Assembly (NCBI GenBank): GCA_934047225.1
Contig: OW203992.1
Coordinates: 17,535,501 to 17,599,500 of the forward strand
Reading direction: 5' to 3'
DNA from: Ypsolopha sequella
Lineage: Eukaryota > Arthropoda > Insecta > Lepidoptera > Ypsolophidae
Length of the DNA stretch: 64,000 nucleotides
The position numbers and the translations under genes are program-made. Shown here piece after piece: positions 1 to 12,171 of this stretch. The number at the start of each line of letters is the position of its first letter. Position 1 is the first letter of the stretch. Under the pieces are notes generated by a model that was not told where the DNA came from, did no database searches, and was given only the letters and a program-made list of their open reading frames with translations.

Positions 1-2130
1 TTATAAATAATGTGTCGAGAGGCCGGTGTTTATAAGCAGGGCGTACTAGGAGCCAACACAGATTAGAGATACATAATACTGATAGGTACATTATTATCAA
101 AAGAAGCCAGCGTGTAAACTGATTCTATGCGCTCTCTTCGATTGTTATCCTCACTTTTTATGACTGCCCAAATGGGCTTTTGAAAATGATATCTGCACTC
201 TACATTAATAAAAAATAAAAATAAAGACCGAGTATCTTTTGTAACTTCAAGTTATGAGCTGTTAAATCGCGAGCGTATGAAAAAATAACCTACATAGTTG
301 CTTTTACAGTTTTCTTTTTATGCGGAGAGTCGAATAAATGGATATTATATTCAATTAAAAGATTTGTACGGAGTTTAACATCATAAAAAGACATATGTTG
401 AGGAAATTTAATTAAGTTGAGCTTCTGAAATCCTTGATACGTTTATTTCTTTCTTTACAATACCTTGTAAACTTTGTTTCGTTACGCATGTATTGAATGG
501 TTTAACGGGTCGGTGAACCTGACTTAAATTGTGTCTTTTATCTCATGTTAGAAGTTGAGATGTGAGCAGCTGTAGCGTTATTATTTATTTCGTATGTAAG
601 TTAACCTGTAGTGCTCATACTTACCAAAGTAAAATAACTCATCACCCGTCCATTCACTCGCACGGTCCCACGATCGATCCTATCGATTTATAGATATCGG
701 AGAAGCGAGAGGCGCTTCGTATTTTGCATAACGCTTGTAAGCCATAGCCTGCCACAATGCTTCGTGGCCCACAATAAATCGAGTACATGGCGAAGAACAT
801 AGCGACGGTCGACGGTCGACGAGTCACCCTAGATCCGCTACAAAACGGCCACTCACCCGTCTTAGTGATTTATAGAGCTTACCTTAAAGCCTATGTAGAC
901 CTTACGCACGATGCATTGTATTTTATGATGACACTGCACTACAACAAACTTACAAATTACTGAGCAATTTGCTGACTTAAATTTAGCAAAACCGAACCAC
1001 ATACATAAATTTTTAAGCGGTAATTAATGACTTTACGGCTCTTAGGTATAATTTGGACACGTTCTACAAAATGTATTCGACTTCAGGCTTTTAAAAGTAC
1101 GAAAAATGCTCATAAATCTTCAAGTTGTTCAATCGGCCCCACTTCCTGTATCGGCCCGCCAGACACAATTCGCTCGGCGTCGTCGCTTCCAAATAAGAGT
1201 TCTGATATTCTTTTTATTCTTGAATAAAAATAGAATACAAACGGGTATCGGGTTTTTTCGTACTGGACGACCTTGCAGTTGAGTGGCTTACTTGTGAAAC
1301 CACAGTTACGAACCAGAAAAACAAAGAGTGCGAAGAGTCGCACGCAACTCGTGCAAACCAGGCATTACGGACCGATTTTCCAATAATCACCTTCGTTGGT
1401 TAAGTGCCTGTAATTATCCAAACCAACTCTCAGAAGTGGACCTTCCTAAACAAGTTGGTAGCTCTGCCATCAATCAACACGCGGCCATTAGACCTCACTT
1501 TTACTTATGACCAATAACATTCTGATTGAATATGTATGAGCGATTATAATAACATAATTCAGACCGTTATGGGTGTTTTGATGTTTTATTTTAATTCGTC
1601 AGTTGTCCGTCCGTCGGCGGCGATGTATCGAGATGACTTACTTTAATAAGTTCCATGTTAACCTCGTAACGGAACAGCATGCTGTCGCAACCAATTACAT
1701 TTCACATTTTATGTTCGTCTGTCAGGTGAACTAACTACGCGTACAATAAAATGTTACTTCAAGAAAAGTGATAAAAGAAAATTAAATTTAAATAATGCGA
1801 GCCATTTATATGACAATTATCTGGACTAGCAATCACCTGAAAACATTATAATTTTAACTATACGAAGCTGTTAAATTACAAATCTATTACTTGGCGATTA
1901 AAAAGGTGTAAAGGGCCTCGTTCTAATGAATAGTTAAAACTGTAGTAGTTTTAACAAGAACTGTATATTAAATTGTAGGGTTCCAGCTGCAAGGAACGAC
2001 GCTGTGCTGATTTTATCACTTATAATTTATAGGGATTTTAACACTCGTTGATGTTGGATGTGCTATAGAGAAGGGGAAGAGACAACCCATTTTAATTTCA
2101 CCACTTAATAAATATATTTATTTTTATTAT
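1..2130. other. A+T-rich DNA without recognised feature
   Basis: I see no gene, repeat partner or RNA gene here. Open frames are at most 77 codons and resemble no family I know. A slightly GC-richer patch near 650-870 holds a small duplication of GACGGTC. This looks like unique intergenic or intronic DNA. Confidence 0.5.
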
Positions 2131-2140
2131 GGATGCTTAC

Positions 2141-2440
2141 AATGATATTAGAAGAAAGTGTAGATAGGTTATAGACGATCCGCGAGTGGCGGAAACTTGG
2201 CTAATTTGCCAACCTGAACTCAGTATCGTGTCGGCGTTAGCGCATGATGGACGACGCGCACAGCAACAAGGTCTTGTCACACAGGTCTTGTCTCTTTTTC
2301 GCTCTCGGTAAATATAACTTTCACGTGTCAATGTGACATTGCAATACTATTGATTGACTGAAGTCATTTATGTTGTGTGCCGTTTTATAAGTTCGAATCT
2401 TGTGTAGATTACCTATCTACACTTTCTCCTAATATCATTG
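2141..2440. mobile_element. 300-bp MITE-like inverted-repeat element
   Basis: The two ends form inverted repeats of about 30 bp, beginning AATGATATTAG at the left and its complement at the right, with one mismatch in the first dozen bases. The interior (about 230 bp) is unrelated and has no open frame. The flanks resemble an imperfect duplication (GGATGCTTAC left, GGGTGCTTAG right, 8 of 10 identical), which would suit a Mutator-like 9-10-bp target duplication. The superfamily is inferred only from that flank; the inverted ends are seen directly. Confidence 0.65.
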
Positions 2441-2442
2441 GG

Positions 2443-3600
2443 TGCTTAGATAATATTTTAAATAGTCGTCAAGATTATTAAACGCAGTATTGTAGTGACT
2501 CCGTCAGTTACCATGTATATATTTTACCCATCTATGTATGTCGCAACCGTATTGTATAATAATATGCTATGTTACTAAGGACTTAGCTGATAAATATACG
2601 GCGAAATCGAGAACCCGCCTGCGAGAAACACACGAGTTCCTATATGAATATTTATATTTTGTTATTATTATCTAATGCTTACTAATATAAATAAAAGGCC
2701 AATATAGCTACAATTAGATTTATTCATATATCAAGATTTAAATTACTTGAAACGTAACAAAGTTCTTTTCCGCGATATAAAGCTTTTATGGAGCATTTGT
2801 TTTCGAAACAAAAAATAACAGTAAGGAAACTTCTTAATAGTAGTCACCTGTAAATAAGTAATAAGAGTGACAATTATTTGTAACATACCTATAATAAATA
2901 ACATATACATAATGCTTGTTTAATTATATCTACAGTCTACATTGACCATGTTTTAAATATCTTTAATTAAAATACAAGGCAACAAGGCGGAACTTTAATA
3001 TAATGTATGTACCTAAATGTATAGTATTTAAAATGTATAACCGAAATCTGCTGTATCACCTCTGGAATTATATTTTATTAATTATGTAAATGGTTTGTTG
3101 TTTAAAGTCGAGAGAATTTAATGTGTAAAATTAATTACTAAATCGTAAAGATTGAAAACATATATTATGTATAGAAAGTATAAATTAAAATTAAATAATA
3201 ATTGAGCAATGAACACCGCAAAAAAAATCCAATATACGAATATTTTTTTCACTTAGCTCAATTTTAATATATTTTTTCAGCGTAGGCAGGCAGGACAAAA
3301 GAATCAAGGTAAATTGCTACCAGTTAAAAGAAAAGAAAATAAATATTTATTTAACACACTAGAGACAATATTCTTGTAAACGTCCTAAGAGCTACATTTA
3401 TATGCCTTATAAACGTTTTATCGACTTTCAACTAGCTTTTGCTTGTGGATTCACCCGTGCTGATTTAGTTTTCATTTTTCCGGGTTAAAAAGGGTTATAT
3501 TATTAGTATTTAATTACAAAACTTATCTATCGTACATAAATGTATGCTTTTTATTTTCTATTTCTTGTTTAAAATTAAAAATTGTAAAGCCTTTTTGCCA
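2443..3600. other. A+T-rich DNA without recognised feature
   Basis: Very A+T-rich, with no open frame of note and no repeat partner noticed within the window. Confidence 0.45.
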
Positions 3601-3619
3601 CCTGCCTCTGTAACTTTCT

Positions 3620-3690
3620 TGTACTTTCTGTTGGGTTGACTGGGAGAAAATGCCCTAGCATTAAGTCCACCTGTTGTACATTAAAACTAT
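3620..3690 (+). repeat. LINE 3' tail fragment
   Basis: A short segment reading GGTTGACTGGGAGAAAATG, then CATTAAGTCCACCTGTTG and GTACATTAAAA, resembles the conserved 3' untranslated end of lepidopteran Jockey/CR1-like LINEs. Comparable tails occur at 15.6 kb and 52.2 kb. No reverse-transcriptase codons remain. Assignment rests on family resemblance and the shared motif order. Confidence 0.4.
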
Positions 3691-3745
3691 CTCTACGCAA
3701 AAATCACGTTGATCCGTTGCTCCATTGCTGCGTGAAAGAAGAACT

Positions 3746-3835
3746 AATTCAAATTCAAATTCAAATATGTAGTTTATTTTGCAAAGCTGGTATAGATATA
3801 TATACTTTTTACACGTCAAACAAACCAACAAACAC
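3746..3835 (-). repeat. LINE 3' tail with GAATTT microsatellite
   Basis: On the minus strand this reads GCTTTGCAAAATAAACTA followed by tandem TTTGAA units, as expected for the 3' end of a LINE inserted in minus orientation. The same tail, in plus orientation, lies at 50545-50640, so the two form an inverted dispersed pair. Only the terminal ~90 bp is present. Confidence 0.55.
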
Positions 3836-3919
3836 ACTTTCGCGTTTATAATAGGGGTACGGATTTCAATTCAATTGTTTAACCACGTCCAACTCACGTC
3901 TTAGATAATACTCAGTTCA

Positions 3920-4180
3920 TACTTCTGTGGCTTAGTGGTCGATATTCGGGCTACTGACCTGATGGTCACGGGATCAAATCCGGTAGAGCGTAATTTATGC
4001 CTGGTACGGTATGTGTGCCTGGGATGGCAAACTGTATGATCCCTTACTATTCCAAGATAGAAAAAGAAGACGGCTACTGCTTGCATCTTCAAGAGCTTAT
4101 GGTAATAAAAGCACAGAGTCCGTCTTGCTCTATATATAGCTCTATATATCTATATCTAAATATAGATTCATAGGCGCCCT
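3920..4180 (+). repeat. tRNA-derived SINE, plus-strand copy
   Basis: The left end carries an RNA polymerase III box A-like stretch (TGGCTTAGTGG at about 3929) and about 35 bp later a box B-like stretch (GGATCAAATCC at about 3970), the layout of a tRNA-headed SINE. The body continues to a TATA-rich tail near 4125-4180. A second copy in the opposite orientation lies at 4577-4855, so this is a repeated element rather than a tRNA gene. The head is too degenerate to fold as a working tRNA. Confidence 0.65.
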
Positions 4181-4339
4181 TTGGCGAAAATAACTTCATA
4201 GTGCTTCCGTGTTACGGAGAACTCTAGTATCGGAGCACACATATTCGAAACTATTATTATGTGCTAGGTTGTTAGTTTTACAGTCTGAGAAAGAATCTGT
4301 TAATGTGTCGGAAGCCTGCTTTGGGTATTATTAGTCCCA

Positions 4340-4450
4340 AATTCTTTTTGTTCTCTATTTTTGTATTTTACTAACCCTAGGATAGGCCTAATTAAGTTTT
4401 TCTGTAATACTAACCATTTAAGTAAATAAATAAATAAAAAAAAAAATAAA
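4340..4450 (+). repeat. probable LINE 3' tail ending in AAAT repeats
   Basis: TATTTTACTAACCCTAGG is followed by AAATAAATAAATAAA and an A-rich run. The arrangement matches other lepidopteran LINE ends with short A-rich microsatellite tails. A related TTTTACTAACCTAG segment occurs near 19308. Coding sequence is absent. Confidence 0.35.
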
Positions 4451-4542
4451 AAAGATTCATGGATCATGGATAAACCCTGAGGGGTTTTTGTGATCCATTT
4501 AATACTTAATATTAATGTACACTATTTTTTTGTGAATAAATA

Positions 4543-4544
<2 letters not shown>

Positions 4545-4576
<32 letters not shown>
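4545..4576. repeat. (TA)n microsatellite
   Basis: About 16 uninterrupted TA dinucleotides lie next to the tail end of the minus-strand SINE. It probably grew from the SINE tail, because the plus-strand copy also ends in TATATA. Confidence 0.85.
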
Positions 4577-4579
<3 letters not shown>

Positions 4580-4855
4580 CGAGACGAACTCTTATTACCA
4601 TAAGCTCTTGAATATGCAAGCAGTAGCCGTCTTCTTTTTCTATCTTGGAATACCTATCGCACAACAAGGACGTCACTTCGAACATCTGCTTTGAATACAA
4701 AAATTTTGTACTTACTAAGAAATAAATATTATTAAATTAAAATATAGTTTTATTACTTTGTTAGGTTAATAGGTAGTAAGGGATCATACAGTTTGCCATC
4801 CCAGGCACTTATACCGCACCGGACATAAACTACGCTCTACCTGATTTGATCTGAT
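4577..4855 (-). repeat. SINE copy, minus strand, interrupted
   Basis: This is the reverse complement of the SINE at 3920-4180. The stretch containing CAGTAGCCGTCTTC and TATCTTGGAATA, and then GTAAGGGATCATACAG, matches the other copy in order. The homology is broken by a 120-bp insertion at 4653-4772. The tRNA-like head is degraded beyond about 4850. Together with the plus copy the two form an inverted pair separated by about 400 bp. Confidence 0.65.
4653..4772. mobile_element. 120-bp insertion with TA duplication inside the SINE
   Basis: Comparison with the uninterrupted SINE copy at 3920-4180 shows the empty site as GGAATAGTAAGGG. Here the TA is duplicated on either side of 120 bp that begins CCTATC and ends ATAGG, giving 5-bp inverted ends. 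That is a TA-target miniature insertion dated after the SINE. Its family is unknown. Confidence 0.65.
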
Positions 4856-5089
4856 GTATAACATCTCTTCGAAATCTTTATAGCACAATAAAATTAACAA
4901 TACCACAAATTACAATCTAAAATAATAGTTTTCATCGCGTCCTGTAAATTCGCAATACCTAAGAAGAGACTTTAATGAATAATTTTAACTTATGTAAAGA
5001 GACGTAACTTCACACTCAAAATAAAAACACTTCTATATTATTTTGTATTTTCTATAAACTGAAATTTCAATACATCAATATATCAGATA

Positions 5090-5778
5090 GCCCACTTTGG
5101 GCCGCAAAGAAAGTGGGTCGGTAACAAAAACCTCAATAACTTCCAAAGTATTGGAATTAGCTTTATAAAATAAAGACTGTATTATAGACAATTTTATATT
5201 GCTTAAATGTTCAAGTTTATGAAGTTTATTTTAACATGGGTGACGACGCCATCTTTATGCAAGATAACGCTCGTCCCCATACAGCTCGGATATTGTTTAA
5301 CTACCTTGAAGATGTCGCTATTACACGCATGGAGTGGCCAGCACGCAGCCCAGACTTGAACCCCATCGAGCATGCCTGGGACGAACTGGGACGACGTGTA
5401 CGCCAGCGAAATTTCCCTCCAATCACACTTCGTGAACTAATATAAAAGAAGCATTGAGAGAGGAATGGGAGAATATTCCTCGGTTCAGAAATCTAGTGGA
5501 AAGCATGCCAAGCCGTAAAACAGTACAGTTTTGTGAAATGTGTCAATGTGTGATAATTGCATATTTGATACCGTATCACATTTTTCGAAAAATTGTAATT
5601 TTGAATGTTTTTGCTTAACCTACTTTTATTTAAAATAAACTTCATAAACATAAACTTCTTTGACTTTTATTTAAGCAATTTAAAATTGTCTATAATATTG
5701 TATTTTATAAAGCTAATTCCAATACTTTGGAAGTTATTGAGATTTTTGTTACCGACCCGCTTTCTTTGCGGCCCAGTG
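5090..5778 (+). mobile_element. Tc1-like transposon, internally deleted, long inverted ends
   Basis: Inverted terminal repeats of about 130-150 bp bound this 689-bp element. The left end reads GGGCCGCAAAGAAAG then CGGTAACAAAAA; the right end is its complement with few differences. TA dinucleotides flank both ends, as expected for Tc1/mariner insertion. The interior codes only for the last part of a transposase, so roughly the first two thirds of the gene have been lost and the copy is nonautonomous. Confidence 0.85.
5236..5550 (+). pseudogene. Tc1-like DDE transposase, C-terminal remnant
   Basis: The remnant of a cut-and-paste transposase of the Tc1 family. The first 69 codons contain FMQDNARPHT and SPDLNPIEHAWDELG. 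The aspartate of QDN and the glutamate of NPIE are separated by 34 residues, the DD34E spacing of Tc1 enzymes; these are the second and third catalytic residues. The first catalytic aspartate and the N-terminal DNA-binding domain are missing. After the TAA at about 5443 a shifted frame continues with EALREEWENIP and NLVESMPSR, the usual C-terminal end, so a one-base frameshift broke the gene. It sits inside the inverted ends at 5090-5778. No function is expected. Confidence 0.85.
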
Positions 5779-5780
5779 TA

Positions 5781-6525
5781 GAATAATTTCAATAATAACG
5801 TAATTATTATCCTATACATAATTAAATAAATTTTTTTTTTTTTTTTTAATCAAATATTTAAATGGTATCTAAATCTGCACTTGCACCCCACGTTGATGTC
5901 TTTTCTATGGAAAAGTTAAATTTTGGTGATTTAATGTAACTATTCGTTTAAAATTATCTATTTATATTAGGAACTAATTCAAATACCAACTAGAAAATGC
6001 TTCTGAGTACATTCACAGGTTACTGTTTACTTCTTTACAACTTTAAAACTGTCGAATTGATTATCAAACATAATTAATATAAATAACGGGTTCTTCCCAA
6101 ATCGCTCAAACAATAAATATTTGTGTTAAGAACTCATAAATGCTTGTAATTACGTACTTTATTTTTCCTCTTTTAGTTATTCACTTAATTTCTTAACTAT
6201 ATATAACATTAACTAAACAACTAAAAGAAGAATATTTACATTAAATGCATCGCAAAATATTGTGAGTCTCATTCAGATGAAATTAATAATAGTTAATTTC
6301 GTTAAAATAAATTATTTAAATTTAAAATGTAAGTATAATTGCCCTTAGCTTCGGCTAAAAGTACTTTTTAAATTATTTGTGTATTCAAATAAATTTGTAC
6401 TTAAAATGTAATTTTAATCCAGAAATTTATTCTAGTATTTAATAACTCCAGAAAAAAATGTGTACTATACCTACATACTATAACTACGGGTCCAAATTTT
6501 ATTACAAGATAAAATAAATAAAATA
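5781..6525. other. A+T-rich DNA without recognised feature
   Basis: Contains a T-run near 5829-5846 and otherwise low-complexity A+T-rich sequence. No gene or repeat partner was noticed. Confidence 0.45.
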
Positions 6526-6852
6526 AATACATCGTCACGACATGAATCTCCAAGGGAGTGCCAGAGGTATTCCTGCAACTGCAAGTCACAGTAGATACTC
6601 GGTGCACCCGCGTTTCATCGACGATTATTATGTCCCAACGTGATATGTGGTGAGCCCTATCGCCGTACTTTGGGCACAAATACACACTTTTTAGTGCACG
6701 CAGGTTTCCTTACGATGTTTTCTTTCACCGTTTAACAAGAATAAATACTATGTTACATGAATTCCGAAAAACTCATTGGTATGCCCGACTGGGATCAAAC
6801 CTGGATAGCAAGATTGAGAGGCCAACGTTCTACCCCTGAGCTACCACCCCTT
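6526..6852 (-). repeat. tRNA-derived SINE, minus strand
   Basis: Read on the minus strand, the element opens with a tRNA-like head: box A-like TAGCTCAGGGGT near 6840 and box B-like GGTTTGATCCC near 6792. A body containing ACGGTGAAAGAAAACATCG follows, and it ends in an A/T-rich tail near 6526. A 5'-truncated plus-strand copy of the same body lies at 6155 plus 40 kb (46155-46300), confirming that it is interspersed. The related SINE at 22.4-22.75 kb shares the head and the GGTGAAGGAAAAC motif. Confidence 0.75.
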
Positions 6853-7194
6853 ATTTATCAAGATAAAATAAATAAACAAACAAAATAAACAAACTTTTTA
6901 TGTATTACGGTTCAAATTATTTTTTTCTAGATTAAGTTACAAGTGAATACAAGTAATTTATCTTTGTAAATATTTGTTGAAAGCCGGTAAGAGAAAAAAA
7001 AATATTGCGCTTACATTTTGCTTGGTATGATTAATTGATTATTATAATTTTGATAAATTTTCCTCTGCGCTTGAATATTTATTGCAAACACATTTTAATG
7101 CAAAAAACTGCTTTTGTATGTGCAAGGATTACATATTAAAAAGGTTATAATAGTTTTTTGTGGAACTATGACGTAATGAGAGCTATTTTAATAT

Positions 7195-7622
7195 GCCTCA
7201 CGAGTGTCCCAATGGCTAATCAATCATGTTCAGTTAGACTTTATCTACGACAATATAAAATTCGTCTTCGCGTGGCTTTATTTGTAATATTTTCAACAAA
7301 CAATTCCACGAAAAATAATAAAAGGAAAGCACGGGACTTTTTATTTTTATTGCTCCTGTATTTAAGCTTAGGCAAGGGTCTTCGCTGTTCAATCTTATTA
7401 TTGGTAATTTACAGGCTAAACCTTATTGAAGGGATTCTGTGGGACCATTTAAGGCGACCATTCTCGATCATTGGTTACATATTTTAGCGGTGTTATAATA
7501 AATTAGGCTAATCACAGCGCAGAACCGCGGTCTTATAATATACCTACATTATAACATCAATATTTGACATTTCACAACCAATGTCGGTACTTATAAAACC
7601 GTTTTTGATGTTGTAATTCCCT
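7195..7622 (+). repeat. R1 repeat family, copy A
   Basis: One of three copies in the window of a ~300-430-bp family (others at 16989-17322, inverted, and 43790-44097). Shared landmarks in order are GTTCAGTT, TTTATCTACGAC, a CACGAAAAATRA segment, TAGCGGTGTTATAATAAA, ATCACAGCGCAGAA, CGGTSTTATAAT, and ATTATAACATC. The central and outer blocks are conserved and the intervening ~150 bp diverge. A 109-codon open frame runs through it but is not conserved in the other copies, so I do not call it a gene. Probably a nonautonomous DNA element. Confidence 0.7.
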
Positions 7623-10600
7623 TATTGTAGTATGGGTGTGGATAAAATTAGTTTAGGCTCGGTGAATGAAATGTTTATAATTCAGAAGAACTCGACGTCT
7701 GTTGAAACTGCAAAGTCATTGTGTATAACAAAGTTGATTTATACATTAAAATTCAATGTTGTCAAATGATTCTTCTAGTTAGACCTAAAATTTGAGAACA
7801 ATGCAATACAATTTAGTATTTGCTATCAATACCTCAAGGTCTCCATCAGACACGGTGATCAGTATACTTCACGACAAGGTTGGGGGCTCGAGGCCAAATA
7901 CAAAAATCAAATTATTATTCCAAAGAAACATTACGACACAATAAGATGTTTGAATTTTATTGCGACTTGCCGAACGGCCTCTCGCTCATTCGGGTAATCT
8001 CCGATCGTGTACATTATGCCGTTCTAAGTAGGCTTTAAATAATCTTTATCTTTAAGAACTGACGTTTGGTGCTGATAAAATATAGTCTTCCTTGTAACAT
8101 GTAACGTACACGGCGACATGTAAACTTGCATAACACAGCTCAACAAAAACACATGGTTTTGTTGTTTAAGAAGGTTTTTTGATATTCTTGTATAAATGTG
8201 TGTGCTTAATCAGATTTTCTCTATCTTGTCTTAGGATATTTGTCTAATAGAAATTTATAAAATCGCGTGTTTTTACTGCTTTTGATGGGGTTTCACAATT
8301 AGTGAATGTTCTAACAATTACTTTTCCGGTTTTATTTTCAATGATACTTCTCTTCAATAGTTCATTTTAATAGTTAAATACAATATTCATGAAACTAAGA
8401 GTAAATTAATGAAATAACTCAAAACAATCACAGACGATTTTTCATAGTAATGACTAAATATAAACTGTATGGATAAACAAGCTCGTATAAAATAATGTTT
8501 ATGACAAAATTAGGCTGTAACAAAAATTATAAATATAGATTAACGACTTCTTAATCTATAAAATAAATGGTAATTAGTACAAAATCTTTTTAAAGGAATT
8601 AAAAACGTAAAATTTCAACCTAATTTCACAAATATTTAGAGCTGATAGAAAAAATCTGAGTTAAGATTCAGGGGAAACAGTCGAAGCGGGATTTGTAAAA
8701 CTCGAGCTAAAAATGTATGCAGTTCGACAGATTAATCAGGTTTTTATGGTCGAGAAGGCAAATTCAACACACTCGGAATTGCTCCCCTGATTGCTGAATT
8801 TTGTATCAGAATAACAAACAAAATAGTAAACAGCAAAAACCTTGTTGTCCTGTAAATTTAATCCTGTAATTAAATCCTGCCTGGAAATCTGAACTGGCGA
8901 CCCCCTCTTACAACCCCATATCTCAGCAAACCCCTTGACCGACTTTGCTTATTTTTTTAGCTTAAAAAATATTTTTGTCTCATTTACTTGCTTATCGTAT
9001 TCTATGACGTTCCGATTAACGATACTGGAGTTACCTTCGGACAAACATTCATACATACATACATAAACACATACAAAAGCCGGATTGTTCTAGTAGACTC
9101 TGAGAATTTTGCTGAGTAATTCTGTGCTTTGTGAAGCACGTTGAAGTCATTTTTATGTAAAAAATGCAGTTGTTAAAATTGTTTTAATTGGAAAAGATTA
9201 GTTACGAAAAATGATTTATTTAAATGTTTCAATGCTATGTTTAAACTTATGTCATATGTACTTATGTCAAGCTACTATATACTTAATGATCTCGTTATTA
9301 CTGCTTTGCGAGATGCAAGTAACGTAATCGAAACACTTAAAACGGTAATGGATCTCAGTTTTTTCCTACAAGACATTAGAATAAAATGGACTTAAACAAA
9401 ATTGTTATGGCTATATCTAGACTCATTTTGAATTAATGAGGATACTTTATAGTGGTCGATGAGCACACCCAGGTCGATATCGGAACCTGTCGTAGGTTCG
9501 TTACAACGAGTCTTTGTCCGAGTCGTCCTAGACAGGCGATGCGCATTCATGCATAGTAAATAATTACAGTGATCAGCGGCAGGTGGCGCGCACGCGCATC
9601 CAATGCATAGAAATAGAAAGGCACATTGCAGTAATTATTTTGTACAGTTATCCCTAATGGGCCGTTTTGCGAAAGCTGTTAAGTAAATATGTGTAGCGTC
9701 CTGCGCCTTGCGGCCCGGTGCGCCGGCGGCGCACGCGACGCACATACGTCCACACACACACACTCATAAAAATAAAAATTCCTGGGGATAAGCGGTTCAT
9801 TTATAATTGTGTGTTGAAAACGGCTTTATGAAGTTAATTGCTTGCTATAATAGAGGGACCAAGTTTCATTTCTTTTTTATTTACTCTCAACGTCCCCTAT
9901 TCCGTTAATACAGTTACTTTAACAAATAAATTATTTCAGGACGTGTGGTTTTGCAGCAAAAACTGGTATGTTGAATTATGGCCTTAATAATAGAGGACCT
10001 TTACCTGCACTGCGAATAACTGCACAATTACTAATTCATGACGGGTAAATCGTGACAATAACCGTCTGAGATACAAAATTTTATTTGATAATTGTCTTGT
10101 CGCGAACTATAAAGATAATTCGATAGGCGGCTAATATATCAAAGATAGCCTTAAGCTAAGATATTAATATTATAACTTCAGTGCAGATGCAATTTGATGC
10201 AAATAACTCGTAAAATATGCCGGATGCACGACTATATAGCGTTAGAATACTATGAGACATGTTTTATTTTTAACCAACTACAAACAAGGGAAAGTTCTCC
10301 ATTTGTCACGTGTGTATGTATTTGTAAAAACAAAATGTTTTTGGTTTGGCTCAGTTATTTAACCTGGAAATTTCGCTTACCAGCGTTACCTCAGTATCGT
10401 TTGTATACCTCACAATACCTCAGTATTGTTTATATCGGAACTAAAAATCATATCTGTTACGGAAGCTTGAATTGAATTTGCCACTTTTTATATATAAAAT
10501 GAAAGTAATTCGTAGAACTAAAACAAATACATTTTCAAGAGTAATAACACCATAACCTACTAAAGCTACACTATAACCAAAATATCGACTTCGAGGTTGG

Positions 10601-11172
10601 CCTACAAAGGAAACAATAACTTGATAACATTTTTAGTATAACTTTTCTCTTTACCGTCATCTTTCTGAGAAGTTATGAATTTTGGTGGTAAGACAGTTTT
10701 CAGGTGGCCATGTAATAAAAACAAGAAGTCGAGCAAATTGTTTCTTATTTTTTAAGTCTAGGTACCCTATACTTTGAAGTCAGCGTAGTTTTTTAAATAA
10801 TTTTATTCTTATAATTTTTCCAGAAATGCCATTATTTAGAACTATCTGATGTTTTACCACGCCTTAATTGTGTACAATAACTCAATATGAGTGGTATTTA
10901 GTAGTTGCATATCTATCAATTATAGTTATCTTTAAAAATGGCTATTGACGATTCTAAGACATTTAACATGTTTTTCGCGTGTTAGCATCGTTAGCTATTT
11001 AAAATGTAGTTTCCAGTTTTTTTTTTTGTGTACATCTATATAATGTTTTGATTAGCTTTTTATTTATTTTTAAGAAGAAAATCCATAGTTGACTTTATTA
11101 AATTATTTTCAAAAATTTAAATAATTTATTTGTCAATATAAGTAAAACGGGTGTCAATTATAAAAGTACCCA
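7623..11172. other. Unique A+T-rich DNA with one GC-rich patch
   Basis: No coding relic or repeat partner was found. GC-rich patches at about 9585-9610 and 9700-9770 carry CGCGCACGCGC and a short CA run. The stretch 8990-9085 ends in ATACATACATA microsatellite sequence and resembles the end of a lepidopteran repeat, but no partner lies in this window. Confidence 0.4.
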
Positions 11173-11616
11173 CACAGGGTGACTGGAAATTGCTCTTATT
11201 CCTCTCGGGGGAAGAAGCTATGATTTATTTGGAGTGATTTGACCCATATCACTTGGGGGTCGCAAATCCGCCATTTTCGAGATATTTTTTATTTTTAAAG
11301 TTCAATTTTTAATTCTTTGTTATCGTGATTTTAGGCATGCAACATAAGCTTTTGCAATTGTTTGAGTGATTTTTAGCGTTAGGGAGATCGACAAATAATT
11401 AAGCTATCAGTTCACACCGAATTTCAGGCCAAAAAACAACAAGATTTTGTTTGGCGTTTTTTATTTGCGCGAATTTCGCAATTTCATAAATAAAGCAAAT
11501 AATGTCGATTTTCTCGAAAATGGCGGATTTGCTACCCCCAAGTTATATAAATCACACCAAATTAATCATAGTTTCTTCCCTCGAGAGGAATAAGAGCAAT
11601 TTCCAGTCACTCTGTA
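11173..11616. mobile_element. 444-bp foldback MITE
   Basis: Inverted arms of about 110 bp lie at 11173-11284 and 11508-11616. Each arm starts near ACAGRGTGACTGG and reads through GCTCTTATTCCTCTCG to CAAATCCGCCATTTTCGAGA at the inner edge. The ~220-bp spacer has no open frame. TA dinucleotides lie at both outer edges. The family is unnamed here; transposase is absent. Confidence 0.85.
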
Positions 11617-12170
11617 TACTTGTATATTGCGTCATAAAGACCAACTAAATAGTTTTTTTTAGTTTATAGATGTATGGCTGTATGCACAAAAACATTATTG
11701 TAAAAACATTGGCTAAGTCATGAAATGTCTTTAAGAGATAGTAAAGTATTTGAAATAAAATACAACACAATTTTCTTTAATGCAAACGGAAAAAGAAACA
11801 GAAATAAAGATGTACAACTGACATTCTTGTCACTAAAAAGTTAAATCTTCCACACAACATTTGCATGGAAGAATTCTTGAAAAATATATGTATATAGGCG
11901 TTACACAAAAATCAAACAAAGTTAAAACAGCATTTTAAGTTGCTTTTGAAAATATCATGACTAGGTAATTGTGTATACAATTTCAAACTCTTGCTTTATA
12001 AGTATCACCAATACTGAACTATTGGCGTCAATTCCCACAAACCAAAATGCTTTTCATTTTTTTATTTCTTAACAAGAAAAACAAAGTTAAGTTATGCACT
12101 TTGCGCTAAGCGTCTGACGTTTAGCCTTAAGGCGCTATGTTAATAAAATAGGGCTTCATTTTTTCTGTGC
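11617..12170. other. A+T-rich DNA without recognised feature
   Basis: No gene or repeat partner was seen. Confidence 0.45.
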
Positions 12171-12171
12171 A

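Noticed and set aside
3925..3985. tRNA gene
   Set aside because: Box A- and box B-like strings are present but the cloverleaf cannot be formed and the segment continues into a repeated SINE body.
7158..7487. 109-codon plus-strand frame
   Set aside because: It lies in R1 copy A and is not open in copies B or C, so it is a chance frame within a repeat.
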